A stretch of DNA of 64,000 nucleotides, from positions 122,369-186,368 of the forward strand of contig NZ_LGIC01000073.1 of assembly GCF_001294535.1 (NCBI RefSeq), written 5' to 3'. The stretch comes from Cypionkella psychrotolerans (GTDB lineage: Bacteria; Pseudomonadota; Alphaproteobacteria; Rhodobacterales; Rhodobacteraceae). Numbering within the stretch: position 1 is the stretch's first letter; the number at the start of each line of letters is the position of its first letter. Position numbers and translations under genes: made by a program. Shown one piece after another: positions 1 to 8,766 of this stretch. The notes under the pieces were generated by a model. The model saw only the letters and a list, made by a program, of their open reading frames with translations. It made no database searches and was not told where the DNA came from.

Positions 1-1
1 G

Positions 2-658
2 GCGCTGGAGACTGGCACGGTGGCGGTGCAGGCGGGCGGGGTGGATGTGATCTATCCGGTCGAAAATACCGAACTCGCGGTGGCGATTGCAGCGCGGGGT
101 TGCCGGATTTCGGAACAGCCGATGGGGCTGGTGCCGCAGGCGCGACATTTCCCGCAACGAAACCGCATCGTGTCGGGGCTGGCGCGGGCGGTCGTGGTGG
201 TTGAAGCGGCAGCACGCTCGGGCAGCTTGATCACCGCGAAAAACGCCTTGGATCAAGGGCGTGAGGTGCTGGCGGTGCCCGGCCATCCGTTTGATGCGCG
301 CGCTGCCGGATGCAATATGTTGCTGCGCGACGGCGCGGTTTTGGTGCGATCCGCGCAGGATGTGTTGGAGGCGATTGGGGTGCAGGGGCATTTCCTGGCG
401 CAAGTGCCACTGCCCGTTGAAGCGGTTGCTGTGCCTGATCCGCTGCCTGGCCCAGTGCCGCAGCGACGTGCGCTGGCTGATATTGCCGCCGTGCACAGTC
501 AGATCTTGGCGCGACTTGGCCCCAGCCCCTTGGCTGAAGATCAACTGATCCGCGATCTGGCCTTACCGCCGGGGATGCTGTCGCCCGCCCTGATCTCGTT
601 GGAGCTAGAGGGGCGGATTTTGCGGCAATCCGGAGGGTTGCTCAGTCGGGTAGATTGA
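2..658 (+). CDS. dprA: DNA processing protein DprA, C-terminal part (cut by window edge)
   Basis: This is the 3' part of dprA, whose product loads RecA on incoming single-stranded DNA and protects it during natural transformation. The frame is open from base 2, so the first in-window start codon (GTG at 20) is not the real start. The visible part holds the end of the Rossmann-like DprA/Smf domain, with the family motifs FPQRNRIVSGL and SGSLITAKNALDQGREVLAVPG, and then a C-terminal winged-helix-like domain (roughly the last 60 residues, ending in a LELEGRILRQSGGL-type strand). The next gene on the same strand is topA, an order common in alphaproteobacteria. Identity is secure; total length cannot be given. 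Confidence 0.95.
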   Translation, partial: ALETGTVAVQAGGVDVIYPVENTELAVAIAARGCRISEQPMGLVPQARHFPQRNRIVSGLARAVVVVEAAARSGSLITAKNALDQGREVLAVPGHPFDARAAGCNMLLRDGAVLVRSAQDVLEAIGVQGHFLAQVPLPVEAVAVPDPLPGPVPQRRALADIAAVHSQILARLGPSPLAEDQLIRDLALPPGMLSPALISLELEGRILRQSGGLLSRVD

Positions 659-661
659 GCG

Positions 662-790
662 CTTATCGCTCCCTTGCGGGCGCTCTGCACTGCGGGTTTC
701 ATCTTGGCTCAAATATCCCCGCCGGAGGCTTGCTACGTCCGTGTCGGATGCCTCCGGCGGGGATATTTGAGCCAAGATGAAAGCGATAAG
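662..790. repeat. Long perfect inverted repeat between dprA and topA (CTCAAATATCC family, paired copy)
   Basis: Positions 697-729 and 750-782 are exact reverse complements (33 bp each) around a 20-base spacer. Outside them CTTATCGCT (662-670) pairs with AGCGATAAG (782-790), although the left side carries 26 extra bases between outer and inner arms. Each arm contains the family core CTCAAATATCC followed by GCCGGAGGC. As RNA it would form a very strong hairpin and could end dprA transcription, but no T-run follows. Related copies occur at seven other places in the window. Confidence 0.9.
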
Positions 791-902
791 TACCCGCAAG
801 CAAGCAACGCGCGCGGGCTTTGCCAATCGCCCCGGTTGACATCCCCGCACAAACCCCCACATGGTGCCTCGCCGCACATATGCCTGTTTTCAAGGGAATT
901 TC

Positions 903-3668
903 ATGCCCGTTGTCGTTGTAGAATCGCCCGCTAAGGCCAAGACAATTAACAAATATCTTGGCTCGGACTATGTGGTTTTGGCCTCTTACGGCCATGTGCG
1001 CGACCTGCCGCCGAAGGATGGTTCTGTCGATACCGAGAACGGATTCGACATGCTGTGGGAGGTGGCGGCCGACAGCAAAAAGCACATTCGTGCGATTGTT
1101 GAAGCGCTGAAAACCGACGATACCCTGATCCTCGCGACCGACCCTGACCGTGAGGGCGAGGCGATTTCCTGGCATTTGCAGGAGGCTTTGGCGAGCACGC
1201 TGAAGAAGGGCAAGAAAGTGTCTCGGGTGACGTTTAACGCCATCACCAAGGAGGCCGTGACCGAGGCGATGAAGCATCCGCGTCAGGTCGACCAACCCTT
1301 GGTGGACGCCTATCTCGCGCGGCGGGCTTTGGATTATCTGGTGGGCTTCACGCTGTCGCCGGTACTGTGGCGCAAACTGCCGGGCTCGCGTTCGGCGGGC
1401 CGCGTGCAGTCGGTCTGCCTGCGCTTGATCGTTGAGCGTGAGATGGAGGTTGAGGCGTTTCGGGCGCGGGAATTCTGGTCGGTTTCGGCGGTGCTGAACA
1501 CGCCGAGAGGGCAGGAATTTGAGGCGCGGTTGACGGTTCTGGGTGGCCGGAAACTGGACAAATTCGACATTCCGACGGTGGAAGCGGCGGAGTTGGCGGT
1601 GCAAGCTGTCACTTCTCGAACATTGAGCGTTTTGTCGGTTGAAGCCAAGCCTGCCTCGCGCAACCCCTATCCGCCATTTATGACCTCGACCCTGCAACAG
1701 GAAGCCAGCCGCAAATATGGCATGGGCGCGAAGGCCTGTATGTCGGCGGCGCAACGGCTGTATGAGGCGGGCCACATCACCTATATGCGGACCGACGGCA
1801 TTGATATGGCGCCGGAAGCGGTGACGGCGGCGCGCGCGGAAATTGGTAAACGCTTTGGTCCGGCCTATGTGCCGGACGCGCCGCGGATCTATAAGAACAA
1901 GGCGAAAAACGCGCAGGAAGCGCATGAATGTATTCGCCCGACCGATATGGGCGTCGCTCCGGCGGAGTTGCGGTTGTTGGAACGCGATCAGCAGAACCTG
2001 TATGAGTTGATCTGGAAGCGCACCATTGCCAGCCAAATGGCCGGCGCGCGGATGGAGCGGACGGTGGTGGAAATCGGCAGCGCTGATGGCCAAGTGGGCC
2101 TGCGCGCCAATGGCCAAGTGGTTCTGTTTGATGGATTTTTGAAGGTTTACGAAGAAGGCCGCGACGACGAAGACGAAGACGAGGGCCGTCTGCCGCAGAT
2201 CATGCAGGGCGAGGCTGCTGCGCCGAAAAAGGGTGGCTTTGAGGCGGCGTTCAAAAAGCAGGCCGATGCTGCAGGCAAGGATGATTTCGATCTGATCGAG
2301 GCGAAATCGGCTTTACGTCGGGTGCCTTCGGCGGTGATCAGCCCGGATGGTGCTATTCTCGCCAGCCAAAGCCACACCCAGCCGCCGCCGCGTTATACCG
2401 AGGCGACTTTGGTGAAGCGGATGGAGGAGTTAGGGATCGGGCGGCCCTCGACCTATGCTTCTGTGTTAACGACGATTGTGGATCGCGAATATGTCCGCAA
2501 AGATAAGAATCGGCTGTTCCCCGAGGATAAGGGGCGCTTGGTGACGGCGTTTCTGACGAACTTTTTCCGCCGCTATGTCGAGTACGATTTCACCGCCGAT
2601 CTGGAAAGCCAGCTGGATGACGTCTCAGTCGGTGAGCGGGACTATAAGGAAGTTCTGGCGCGGTTCTGGCGGGATTTCTCGGCGGCGATTGCCGAGACGG
2701 CGGATCTGCGTATTGGCGAAGTGCTGGATAAGATTGATGATTTCCTCAGCCCGCATCTGTATCCGTTGCGCGAAGATGGCTCTGATCCCCGGATTTGCAC
2801 CAGCTGCGGCACCGGGCGGCTGCATCTGAAAACCTCGCGGTCTGGCGGGGCGTTTATCGGTTGTGGCAACTATCCAGAGTGTCGCTATACCCGTCCGATC
2901 TCGGGCGAGGAGGGTGGCTCGGTGGATGGCCGGGTTTTGGGCGTCGATGCCGATGGCGTGGAAATCAGCCTGCGCGCCGGGCGGTTTGGGCCCTATGTGC
3001 AGAAGGGCGAGGCGACTGAAGAAGCGCCGAAGCCGCCGCGTGCCAGTCTGCCGAAAGGGTGGGAATCGGGGGCTTTGACGCTGGAGCGGGCGATTGAGCT
3101 GCTGTCGTTGCCGCGCCAGATCGGGCCGCATCCCGAAGATGGCGTAATGGTGGAATCGGCGATTGGGCGGTTTGGGCCTTATGTCAAACACGGCACGGTC
3201 TACGCCAATATCCCGGATGTTGAGGAAGTCTTTACCATCGGGATGAACCGGGCGGTGGAAGTGCTGGCGCTGAAGGCGGCGGGGCGGCGTGGCGCTGCGG
3301 TGGCGGAGCCGCTGCGGGCGTTGGGCGAGCATCCTGACGGTGGGCCGGTGCAGGTGATGCCGGGGAAATATGGGCCCTATGTCAAATGGGCCAAGGTCAA
3401 TGCGACCTTGCCGAAGGAGTTGACTCCCGAAGCGGTGACGCTGGAGGAAGCCCTTGCATTGATTGCAGAAAAGGCTGGGAAGTCGGGCAAGAAAGCCCCT
3501 GCGAAGAAGGCGGCTGCGAAGGCTCCGGCAAAGGCTGCGGCGGCGAAAAAGCCTGCGGTGAAGAAGGCTGCGGCTAAGGCCCCGGCGAAAGTGACGGCCG
3601 CGAAAAAGCCTGCGGCAAAGAAAACGGCGGCCAAGGCCGCCGCTTCTGAGGATGTTTTAGACAGCTGA
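903..3668 (+). CDS. topA: DNA topoisomerase I
   Basis: Type IA topoisomerase of 921 residues that relaxes negative supercoils through a transient 5'-phosphotyrosine. The start at 903 is chosen because the family N-terminus (VVVVESPAKAKTI, the Toprim start) follows it directly; an upstream in-frame start at 861 would add an unlikely leader. In order: the Toprim domain with the DPDREGEA acidic motif; the central domains with the active-site tyrosine Y294 in HITYMRTDG; one C4 zinc ribbon (CTSCG ... CGNYPEC); three topoisomerase C-terminal repeats marked by GRFGPYV, GRFGPYV and GKYGPYV; and an Ala/Lys/Pro tail from about residue 860. The tail resembles histone H1 and probably binds DNA nonspecifically. 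The stop lies one base from the stop of the convergent choV. Confidence 0.98.
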   Translation: MPVVVVESPAKAKTINKYLGSDYVVLASYGHVRDLPPKDGSVDTENGFDMLWEVAADSKKHIRAIVEALKTDDTLILATDPDREGEAISWHLQEALASTLKKGKKVSRVTFNAITKEAVTEAMKHPRQVDQPLVDAYLARRALDYLVGFTLSPVLWRKLPGSRSAGRVQSVCLRLIVEREMEVEAFRAREFWSVSAVLNTPRGQEFEARLTVLGGRKLDKFDIPTVEAAELAVQAVTSRTLSVLSVEAKPASRNPYPPFMTSTLQQEASRKYGMGAKACMSAAQRLYEAGHITYMRTDGIDMAPEAVTAARAEIGKRFGPAYVPDAPRIYKNKAKNAQEAHECIRPTDMGVAPAELRLLERDQQNLYELIWKRTIASQMAGARMERTVVEIGSADGQVGLRANGQVVLFDGFLKVYEEGRDDEDEDEGRLPQIMQGEAAAPKKGGFEAAFKKQADAAGKDDFDLIEAKSALRRVPSAVISPDGAILASQSHTQPPPRYTEATLVKRMEELGIGRPSTYASVLTTIVDREYVRKDKNRLFPEDKGRLVTAFLTNFFRRYVEYDFTADLESQLDDVSVGERDYKEVLARFWRDFSAAIAETADLRIGEVLDKIDDFLSPHLYPLREDGSDPRICTSCGTGRLHLKTSRSGGAFIGCGNYPECRYTRPISGEEGGSVDGRVLGVDADGVEISLRAGRFGPYVQKGEATEEAPKPPRASLPKGWESGALTLERAIELLSLPRQIGPHPEDGVMVESAIGRFGPYVKHGTVYANIPDVEEVFTIGMNRAVEVLALKAAGRRGAAVAEPLRALGEHPDGGPVQVMPGKYGPYVKWAKVNATLPKELTPEAVTLEEALALIAEKAGKSGKKAPAKKAAAKAPAKAAAAKKPAVKKAAAKAPAKVTAAKKPAAKKTAAKAAASEDVLDS

Positions 3669-3669
3669 T

Positions 3670-4692
3670 CTAAGCGCGCGGGTTGATGAGTTTGGCCATC
3701 AATCCGGCGGCTCGGATCACGCCGATATGGGCACCGTTTTCGGTGACGTTCAGTTCCGGCTCGTCATTGCACAGCCGGGTCATCACGGTTTTGACGGGCA
3801 TTTCGCAGTCAATCGACGCGCCGTCACAAGAGCCCGCCTGCATCACATCCCGCGCAGTCAGCACGCCGAGCGGGTTCATATGCGCCACAAAATCAGCCAC
3901 ATAGTCGCTGACCGGATTGGCGATGATCTCCCGCGCGGTGCCGATTTGCACGATGCGGCCACCCTCCATCAAAGCGATGCGGTTGCCGAGTTTGAAGGCT
4001 TCGTCCAAGTCGTGTGACACAAAGATGATGGTGCGTTTCAGTTTGGCTTGCAAATCAAGCAGTTCGTCTTGCAACCTGGCGCGGATCAGCGGATCGAGCG
4101 CCGAGAACGGCTCGTCCATCAGCAGGATCGGGGCTTCGGTGGCGAAGGCGCGCGCAAGGCCGACACGTTGCTGCATCCCACCAGAGAGTTCGCCAACTTT
4201 GCGCTCGGCCCATTGCGACAGGTTCACCAACGCCAGTTGTTGGTCAACCTTGGCGCGGCGTTGATCGACGGATTGCCCTGCGAGTTCAAGGCCTAAGCCA
4301 ACATTATCCCGCACAGAGCGCCATGGCAGCAGGCCAAATTGTTGGAACACCATGGCGATTTTTGACAAGCGCAGCCCGCGCAGGGATTCGCCTTTGGCCT
4401 TGGTGACAGAGACCATTTTCGCGCCGTCCCAGACCCGGACTTCACCGCGCACGACGGGGTTCAGGGCGTTGACGCCGCGCAGCAAAGTGGATTTGCCAGA
4501 CCCGGAAAGCCCCATCAAAACAAGGATTTCACCCTCGGCCACCGACAGCGAGCAATCGTGCACACCAAGGATCTGCCCGGTCTGGGCCTGAATATCACCG
4601 CGCGACATGCCCTGATCCATCAGGGGCAAGGCGCGGTCGGGGTGGTCGCCGAAGACAATGGAGACGCGATCAAATTCTACTGCATTTACCAT
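3670..4692 (-). CDS. choV: Choline ABC transporter ATP-binding protein
   Basis: The 340-residue ATPase of a choline/betaine importer of the ProU/Cho (OTCN) family. It has Walker A GLSGSGKST, the signature LSGGMQQRVGLARAF, Walker B ILLMDEPFSALD and the H-loop FVSHDLDEA. The long insertion before Walker A (with MDQG and GDIQAQTG) is typical of ChoV-like ATPases. The C-terminus is a short regulatory extension rather than a full tandem CBS pair. It is the last gene of choX-choW-choV, three bases after choW. Choline rather than glycine betaine is inferred from the divergent betIBA genes; the ATPase itself does not define substrate. Confidence 0.9.
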   Translation of the reverse strand: MVNAVEFDRVSIVFGDHPDRALPLMDQGMSRGDIQAQTGQILGVHDCSLSVAEGEILVLMGLSGSGKSTLLRGVNALNPVVRGEVRVWDGAKMVSVTKAKGESLRGLRLSKIAMVFQQFGLLPWRSVRDNVGLGLELAGQSVDQRRAKVDQQLALVNLSQWAERKVGELSGGMQQRVGLARAFATEAPILLMDEPFSALDPLIRARLQDELLDLQAKLKRTIIFVSHDLDEAFKLGNRIALMEGGRIVQIGTAREIIANPVSDYVADFVAHMNPLGVLTARDVMQAGSCDGASIDCEMPVKTVMTRLCNDEPELNVTENGAHIGVIRAAGLMAKLINPRA

Positions 4693-4695
4693 GGC

Positions 4696-5544
4696 TTACA
4701 CCTTGCGCTGGAAGGTGGCGCGCAGAGCGATGGCGACCACGACGATGACGAAACCGGACTCAAAACCCTTGGCAGCGTTGACGGAAGCCAAGGCGCGCAT
4801 CACCGGCACGCCCAAACCGTTCGCGCCGACCATCGAGGCGATCACCACCATCGACAGCGACAGCATGATGGTTTGGTTCAGGCCCACCATGATTTGTGGC
4901 AACGCCCAGGGCAGTTCGACCTTCCACAGCCGCTGGCTGGGGGTGGCACCGAAGGCGGTTGCGGCCTCTAACAAGGCAGTGGGGGTGGAGGCGACGCCAA
5001 GCTCGGTCAGCCGGATCGGCGCGGGGAGGACGAAAATCACCGTGGCGATCAGACCGGGGACCATGCCGATGCCGAAGAAAATGATCGCGGGAATCAGGTA
5101 GACGAAGGTTGGCAGGGTCTGCATCAGGTCCATGACGGGCGACAACGCGGCGTTGAGTTTGGCGTTATGGGCGCAGGCGATGCCGATGGGCACGCCGATG
5201 GCCATGCAGACGGCGCAGGACGACAGGATCAGCGTCAGGCTCTCGGTGGTTTCTTTCCAGTAGCCTTGATTGACGACGAACAGAAAGCCAAGCCCGACGC
5301 CGACGCAGATTTTCCAATTGCGTTGCAGCACCCATGCGAGGGCCACAAAGATCGCGATGATGACGATGGGGTGAGGTGCTTGCAGCAACCACAGAAAGCC
5401 GTTGATCAGGCCTTCAAGAGCATCGGCGATAACGTTGAACACCGCGCTGAGATGGGTTTTCATCCAGACGAAAACCGCGTTTGCCCAGTATCCGATTGGA
5501 ATCTTGTAGTCAGAGTCGCCCGTCAGCCAGCCTAGAAGTTCCAT
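4696..5544 (-). CDS. choW: Choline ABC transporter permease
   Basis: Inner-membrane permease of 282 residues in the ProW/ChoW family. Several hydrophobic segments are visible (for example around residues 60-80, 85-100, 140-175 and 235-255), and the EAA-like coupling loop is near LLEAATAFGATPSQRLWKVELPWALP. It forms the channel with ChoV and receives choline from ChoX. Its gene starts about 60 bases after choX, across a strong hairpin at 5566-5596. The N-terminal 60 residues are amphipathic and longer than the minimal permease core, as usual for ChoW. Confidence 0.9.
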   Translation of the reverse strand: MELLGWLTGDSDYKIPIGYWANAVFVWMKTHLSAVFNVIADALEGLINGFLWLLQAPHPIVIIAIFVALAWVLQRNWKICVGVGLGFLFVVNQGYWKETTESLTLILSSCAVCMAIGVPIGIACAHNAKLNAALSPVMDLMQTLPTFVYLIPAIIFFGIGMVPGLIATVIFVLPAPIRLTELGVASTPTALLEAATAFGATPSQRLWKVELPWALPQIMVGLNQTIMLSLSMVVIASMVGANGLGVPVMRALASVNAAKGFESGFVIVVVAIALRATFQRKV

Positions 5545-5565
5545 TCACCGTCCCCGTGTTGGATA

Positions 5566-5596
5566 GAAAAAGGCCCCGATCTTCCGCCGGGGCCTT
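5566..5596 (-). terminator. Hairpin with T-run between choX and choW (partial terminator)
   Basis: On the minus strand AAGGCCCCG and CGGGGCCTT (5596-5588 and 5578-5570) form a perfect 9-bp stem with a nine-base loop, followed by five to six T residues. It sits inside the choXWV operon, so it likely ends most transcripts after the binding-protein gene and lets a fraction read into choWV. Confidence 0.75.
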
Positions 5597-5604
5597 GGTT
5601 TCGC

Positions 5605-6540
5605 TTATTGCAGAGCGGCCGTGACAGCGGCTTTGGCATCGCCACCGTCTTTGGTGGTGACACCATCCAGCCAGGGGCCGATCACATCGGGGTGGGCGGC
5701 CAGCCAGGTTTTGGCAGCCTCGCGCGGGTCGGTGCCATCATTCAGGATCGCGCCCATGATTTCGTTTTCCATCGCCAAGCTGAACGACAGATTCGACAAG
5801 AGTTTGCCGGTGTTCGCGCATTCTGCGACGTAACCCGCGCGGGTGTTGGTGGCGACGGTGGCACCGCCAAGGTTCGGGCCGAAGAAATCATCGCCGCCAG
5901 TGAGGTAGGTCATCTTGAAATTGGCGTTCATCGGATGCGGTTCCCAGCCGAGGAAGATGATCGCTTTGCCTTCATTATCGGCGCGGGCGACTTCGGCCAA
6001 CATGCCTTGCTCGGAGGATTCCACCAGTTCGACCCCGGCGGCTTTCAGACCGAAAGCGTCTTTGTCGATCATATCAAGGATCAGCTTGTTGCCGTCATTG
6101 CCGGCCTCAATGCCAAAGATTTTGCCTTCGAGATCAGCGCTATGCGCGGCGATGTCTTTGAAATCCTTGATGCCGAGTTCAGCGCCTTTGGCGTTGGTCG
6201 CAAGGGTATATTTCGCGCCTTCAAGGTTGGTGCGCACGGTATCGACGGTTTTGGCATCGCGGTAGGGGGCGATGTTGCTCTCCATCGTCGGCATCCAGTT
6301 GCCGAGGAACACGTCAACGTCGCCGGACGCGAGGCCTTCATAGGTCACCGGAACCGACAGCACTTTGGTTTCGGTCTCATAGCCCAAAGCCTCTAGCACC
6401 AGCGAGGTGGCGGCGGTGGTGGCGGTGATGTCCGTCCAGCCGACATCCGAGAAGGTGACTTTATCGCAGCCCGCCGCGAAAGCGGAGCCAGCAAAGGCGA
6501 AGGTGACGGCGGACGCGAGCAGCGTCGATTTAAGAGTCAT
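5605..6540 (-). CDS. choX: Choline-binding periplasmic protein
   Basis: Solute-binding protein of 311 residues for the ChoXWV importer. The start at 6540 gives a clean Sec signal peptide (MTLKSTLLASAVTFAFAGSA-FA, cleavage near residue 22) and has GGGAG at a good distance; a start at 6603 would add a non-signal leader. The mature protein shows the OpuAC-like fold markers DVGWTD, FLGNWMPTM and FLGWEPHPMN. Their tryptophans probably belong to the aromatic box that binds the quaternary ammonium of choline (known for Sinorhizobium ChoX). It is first in the minus-strand operon and divergent from betI. Confidence 0.93.
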   Translation of the reverse strand: MTLKSTLLASAVTFAFAGSAFAAGCDKVTFSDVGWTDITATTAATSLVLEALGYETETKVLSVPVTYEGLASGDVDVFLGNWMPTMESNIAPYRDAKTVDTVRTNLEGAKYTLATNAKGAELGIKDFKDIAAHSADLEGKIFGIEAGNDGNKLILDMIDKDAFGLKAAGVELVESSEQGMLAEVARADNEGKAIIFLGWEPHPMNANFKMTYLTGGDDFFGPNLGGATVATNTRAGYVAECANTGKLLSNLSFSLAMENEIMGAILNDGTDPREAAKTWLAAHPDVIGPWLDGVTTKDGGDAKAAVTAALQ

Positions 6541-6559
6541 GTTGGGCTCCCTGTTTTTG

Positions 6560-6579
6560 TTGATTGACGAGTCAATAAA
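6560..6579. promoter_or_regulatory. Probable BetI operator between choX and betI
   Basis: The site TTGATTGACGAGTCAATAAA contains the inverted repeat ATTGAC-GA-GTCAAT (6563-6576). It closely resembles, from memory, the Escherichia coli BetI operator (TTGATTGGAC...TTCAATA). It lies between the divergent choX and betI starts, 20 bases upstream of choX and 48 upstream of betI, so one bound BetI could repress both transport and oxidation genes. Confidence 0.75.
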
Positions 6580-6626
6580 CTTCAAGCTAGCTGCCTTTGG
6601 CAAGCATTATTATCAAGGGCCGCATC

Positions 6627-7211
6627 ATGCCGAAGCTTGGAATGGAGCCTATCCGAAAGGCGGCGCTCGTCAAAGCCACGATTGTCGAAATCGGGCGGGT
6701 GGGGTCGTTGGACGTGACGGTCAGTCAGATCGCCAAACGCGCGGGGATGTCCTCGGCGCTGGCGCATCATTATTTTGGGTCCAAGGAGGAGATGTTCTTG
6801 GCGGCGATGCGGCACATTCTGACGCTGTATGGCGCCGAGGTACGCGGGGCTTTGGCGCTGGCCGAAGGGCCGGAAAGCCGGTTGCGCGCGGTGCTGGCGG
6901 CGTCGTTTAGCGCGGCGAACTTCCGGCGCGAGGCGGTCGGGGCTTGGCTGAACTTCTGGGTTTTGGCGCAGACCGTGCCCGAGGCGAAGCGGCTGTTGAA
7001 GGTGTATCAGGGGCGGCTGAGGTCGAACCTTTTGGCGGGGTTGCGGCCTTTGGCGGGGGATCGTGCCGAGCCGATCGCCGATGGTCTGGGCGCGTTGATT
7101 GACGGGCTCTACCTGCGCGAAGTGTTAAAATCAGGGCCACCGGATCGGGAGGCGGCCATTACTACTGCGTTGAATTATCTCAATTCTAAGTTGGAAGGGG
7201 CGCGCCCATGA
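6627..7211 (+). CDS. betI: Choline-responsive transcriptional repressor BetI
   Basis: TetR-family repressor of 194 residues. The start at 6627 matches the conserved BetI N-terminus [11 protein letters not shown] and has AAGGG upstream; a TTG at 6597 is less likely. The helix-turn-helix spans about residues 25-50 ([20 protein letters not shown]), followed by a ligand-binding domain with AWLNFWV and ALIDGLYLR, both typical of BetI. It overlaps betB by four bases (ATGA), which suggests coupled translation. BetI normally represses bet genes until choline is present. Confidence 0.95.
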   Translation: MPKLGMEPIRKAALVKATIVEIGRVGSLDVTVSQIAKRAGMSSALAHHYFGSKEEMFLAAMRHILTLYGAEVRGALALAEGPESRLRAVLAASFSAANFRREAVGAWLNFWVLAQTVPEAKRLLKVYQGRLRSNLLAGLRPLAGDRAEPIADGLGALIDGLYLREVLKSGPPDREAAITTALNYLNSKLEGARP

Positions 7212-8659
7212 TGGCACAGCCAAAGGCCAGTCATTTCATAGATGGCGTCTATGTCGATGATACTGCGGGTGCGGTGATCGAGGTGATTTACCCGGCCACC
7301 GGGGCGGTGATTGCGCGTCTGCACGAAGCGACGGCGGCGGTCATCGAGCAGGCTTTGGCAAGTGCGGCGCGGGCGCAAGCTGCGTGGGCTGCGACGCGTC
7401 CGGTCGAACGCGCGCGGATATTGCGGCGGGCGGCGGATTTGATCAGGCTGCGCAACCCTGAACTGGCGCGGCTGGAGACGTTGGATACGGGTAAGCCCAT
7501 TCAGGAAACGCTGGTCGCCGATTGGCCCTCGGGCGCGGATGCATTGGAATATTTCGCAGGGCTTGCCCCAAGCGTGGGCGGTGAGACAATCCCGTTGGGG
7601 CGCGATTTTGCCTATACGATCCGAGAGGCTTTGGGGGTGTGCGTTGGGATTGGCGCGTGGAATTACCCCAGCCAGATCGCCTGCTGGAAGTCGGCTCCGG
7701 CCTTGGCTTTGGGCAATGCGATGGTGTTCAAGCCATCGGAAGTCACGCCTTTGGGGGCTTTGAAGCTGGCGGAGATTTTCATCGAAGCGGGGTTGCCTGC
7801 GGGGCTGTTCAACGTCGTGCAGGGGCGCGGGGCGGTGGGCTCGACCTTGGTGTCTGATGCGCGGGTGGCGAAAGTCTCGCTGACCGGATCGGTGTCGACC
7901 GGGCGGAAGGTTTATGCGCTGGCGGCGCAGGGCGTGCGGCATGTGACGATGGAATTGGGCGGAAAGTCTCCGATTCTGGTGTTCGATGATGCTTCGGTCG
8001 AGGATGCCGTGGGGGCTGCGATGCTGGGGAATTTCTATTCCGCTGGGCAGGTGTGCAGCAACGGCACACGGGTGTTTGTGCAAAAAGGCATCAAAGCTAA
8101 GTTTCTGAAAAGGCTGGCGGAACGTACGGCGGCGATCCGGTTGGGCGACCCGTTGGATGAAGCCACACAGATGGGGCCGCTGGTGTCTGGGGCGCAGCTT
8201 GCGAAGGTGCTCGGCTATATCGAGACGGCTAAGGCCGAAGGTGCGACTCTGATTTGCGGCGGCGGGCAGGCGGGGGTTGAGGGCGCGTTTGTATTGCCCA
8301 CCGTATTCGCGGATGTGACCGACGCTATGACGATTGCGCGGGAAGAAGTGTTCGGCCCGGTGATGGCGGTGCTGGATTTCGACAGCGAAGACGAAGCGGT
8401 GGCGCGGGCCAATGCGACCGAGTTCGGCCTCGCGGCGGGGGTGTTTACCGCCGATATCACGCGGGCACATCGGGTGATCGGCGCGTTGCAGGCGGGGACG
8501 TGCTGGATCAACGCATATAACTTGACTCCGGTCGAGATGCCGTTTGGCGGATCGAAGCTGTCGGGTGTGGGGCGTGAAAACGGCCATGCGGCGGTGGAGC
8601 ATTATTCACAGCTGAAAAGCGTCTACGTCGGCATGGGGCCGGTGGACGCGCCTTACTAA
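7208..8659 (+). CDS. betB: Betaine aldehyde dehydrogenase
   Basis: NAD(P)-dependent aldehyde dehydrogenase of 483 residues converting betaine aldehyde to glycine betaine in the cytoplasm. The catalytic cysteine is C283 in [10 protein letters not shown], the general-base glutamate lies in [10 protein letters not shown], and the cofactor-fold glycine motif is SLTGSVSTG. Ends in the usual oligomerisation segment with LSGVGRENG. The start at 7208 (ATGATG) overlaps the betI stop; the second ATG at 7211 is equally possible. Family and context agree, so BetB is a firm call. Confidence 0.95.
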   Translation: MMAQPKASHFIDGVYVDDTAGAVIEVIYPATGAVIARLHEATAAVIEQALASAARAQAAWAATRPVERARILRRAADLIRLRNPELARLETLDTGKPIQETLVADWPSGADALEYFAGLAPSVGGETIPLGRDFAYTIREALGVCVGIGAWNYPSQIACWKSAPALALGNAMVFKPSEVTPLGALKLAEIFIEAGLPAGLFNVVQGRGAVGSTLVSDARVAKVSLTGSVSTGRKVYALAAQGVRHVTMELGGKSPILVFDDASVEDAVGAAMLGNFYSAGQVCSNGTRVFVQKGIKAKFLKRLAERTAAIRLGDPLDEATQMGPLVSGAQLAKVLGYIETAKAEGATLICGGGQAGVEGAFVLPTVFADVTDAMTIAREEVFGPVMAVLDFDSEDEAVARANATEFGLAAGVFTADITRAHRVIGALQAGTCWINAYNLTPVEMPFGGSKLSGVGRENGHAAVEHYSQLKSVYVGMGPVDAPY

Positions 8660-8661
8660 GC

Positions 8662-8708
8662 GCGCCCCGACGCGCCTCCCAACCGCCCACCCCGGCGCGT
8701 CGGGGCGC
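8662..8708 (+). terminator. 15-bp perfect hairpin between betB and betA
   Basis: GCGCCCCGACGCGCC (8662-8676) pairs exactly with GGCGCGTCGGGGCGC (8694-8708) around a 17-base loop. There is no T-run, so it is more likely a transcript-stabilising or attenuating stem inside betIBA than a full terminator. Confidence 0.6.
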
Positions 8709-8766
8709 TGTGGTGGTGCGGGTTTAAATGAAAGATGCGCCCGGTTCGGTCGGGCAGGAGAGAGAT

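Noticed and set aside
699..2117. 472-codon minus-strand frame opposite topA
   Set aside because: Arg/His/Gln-rich shadow of topA with no ribosome binding site or family match.
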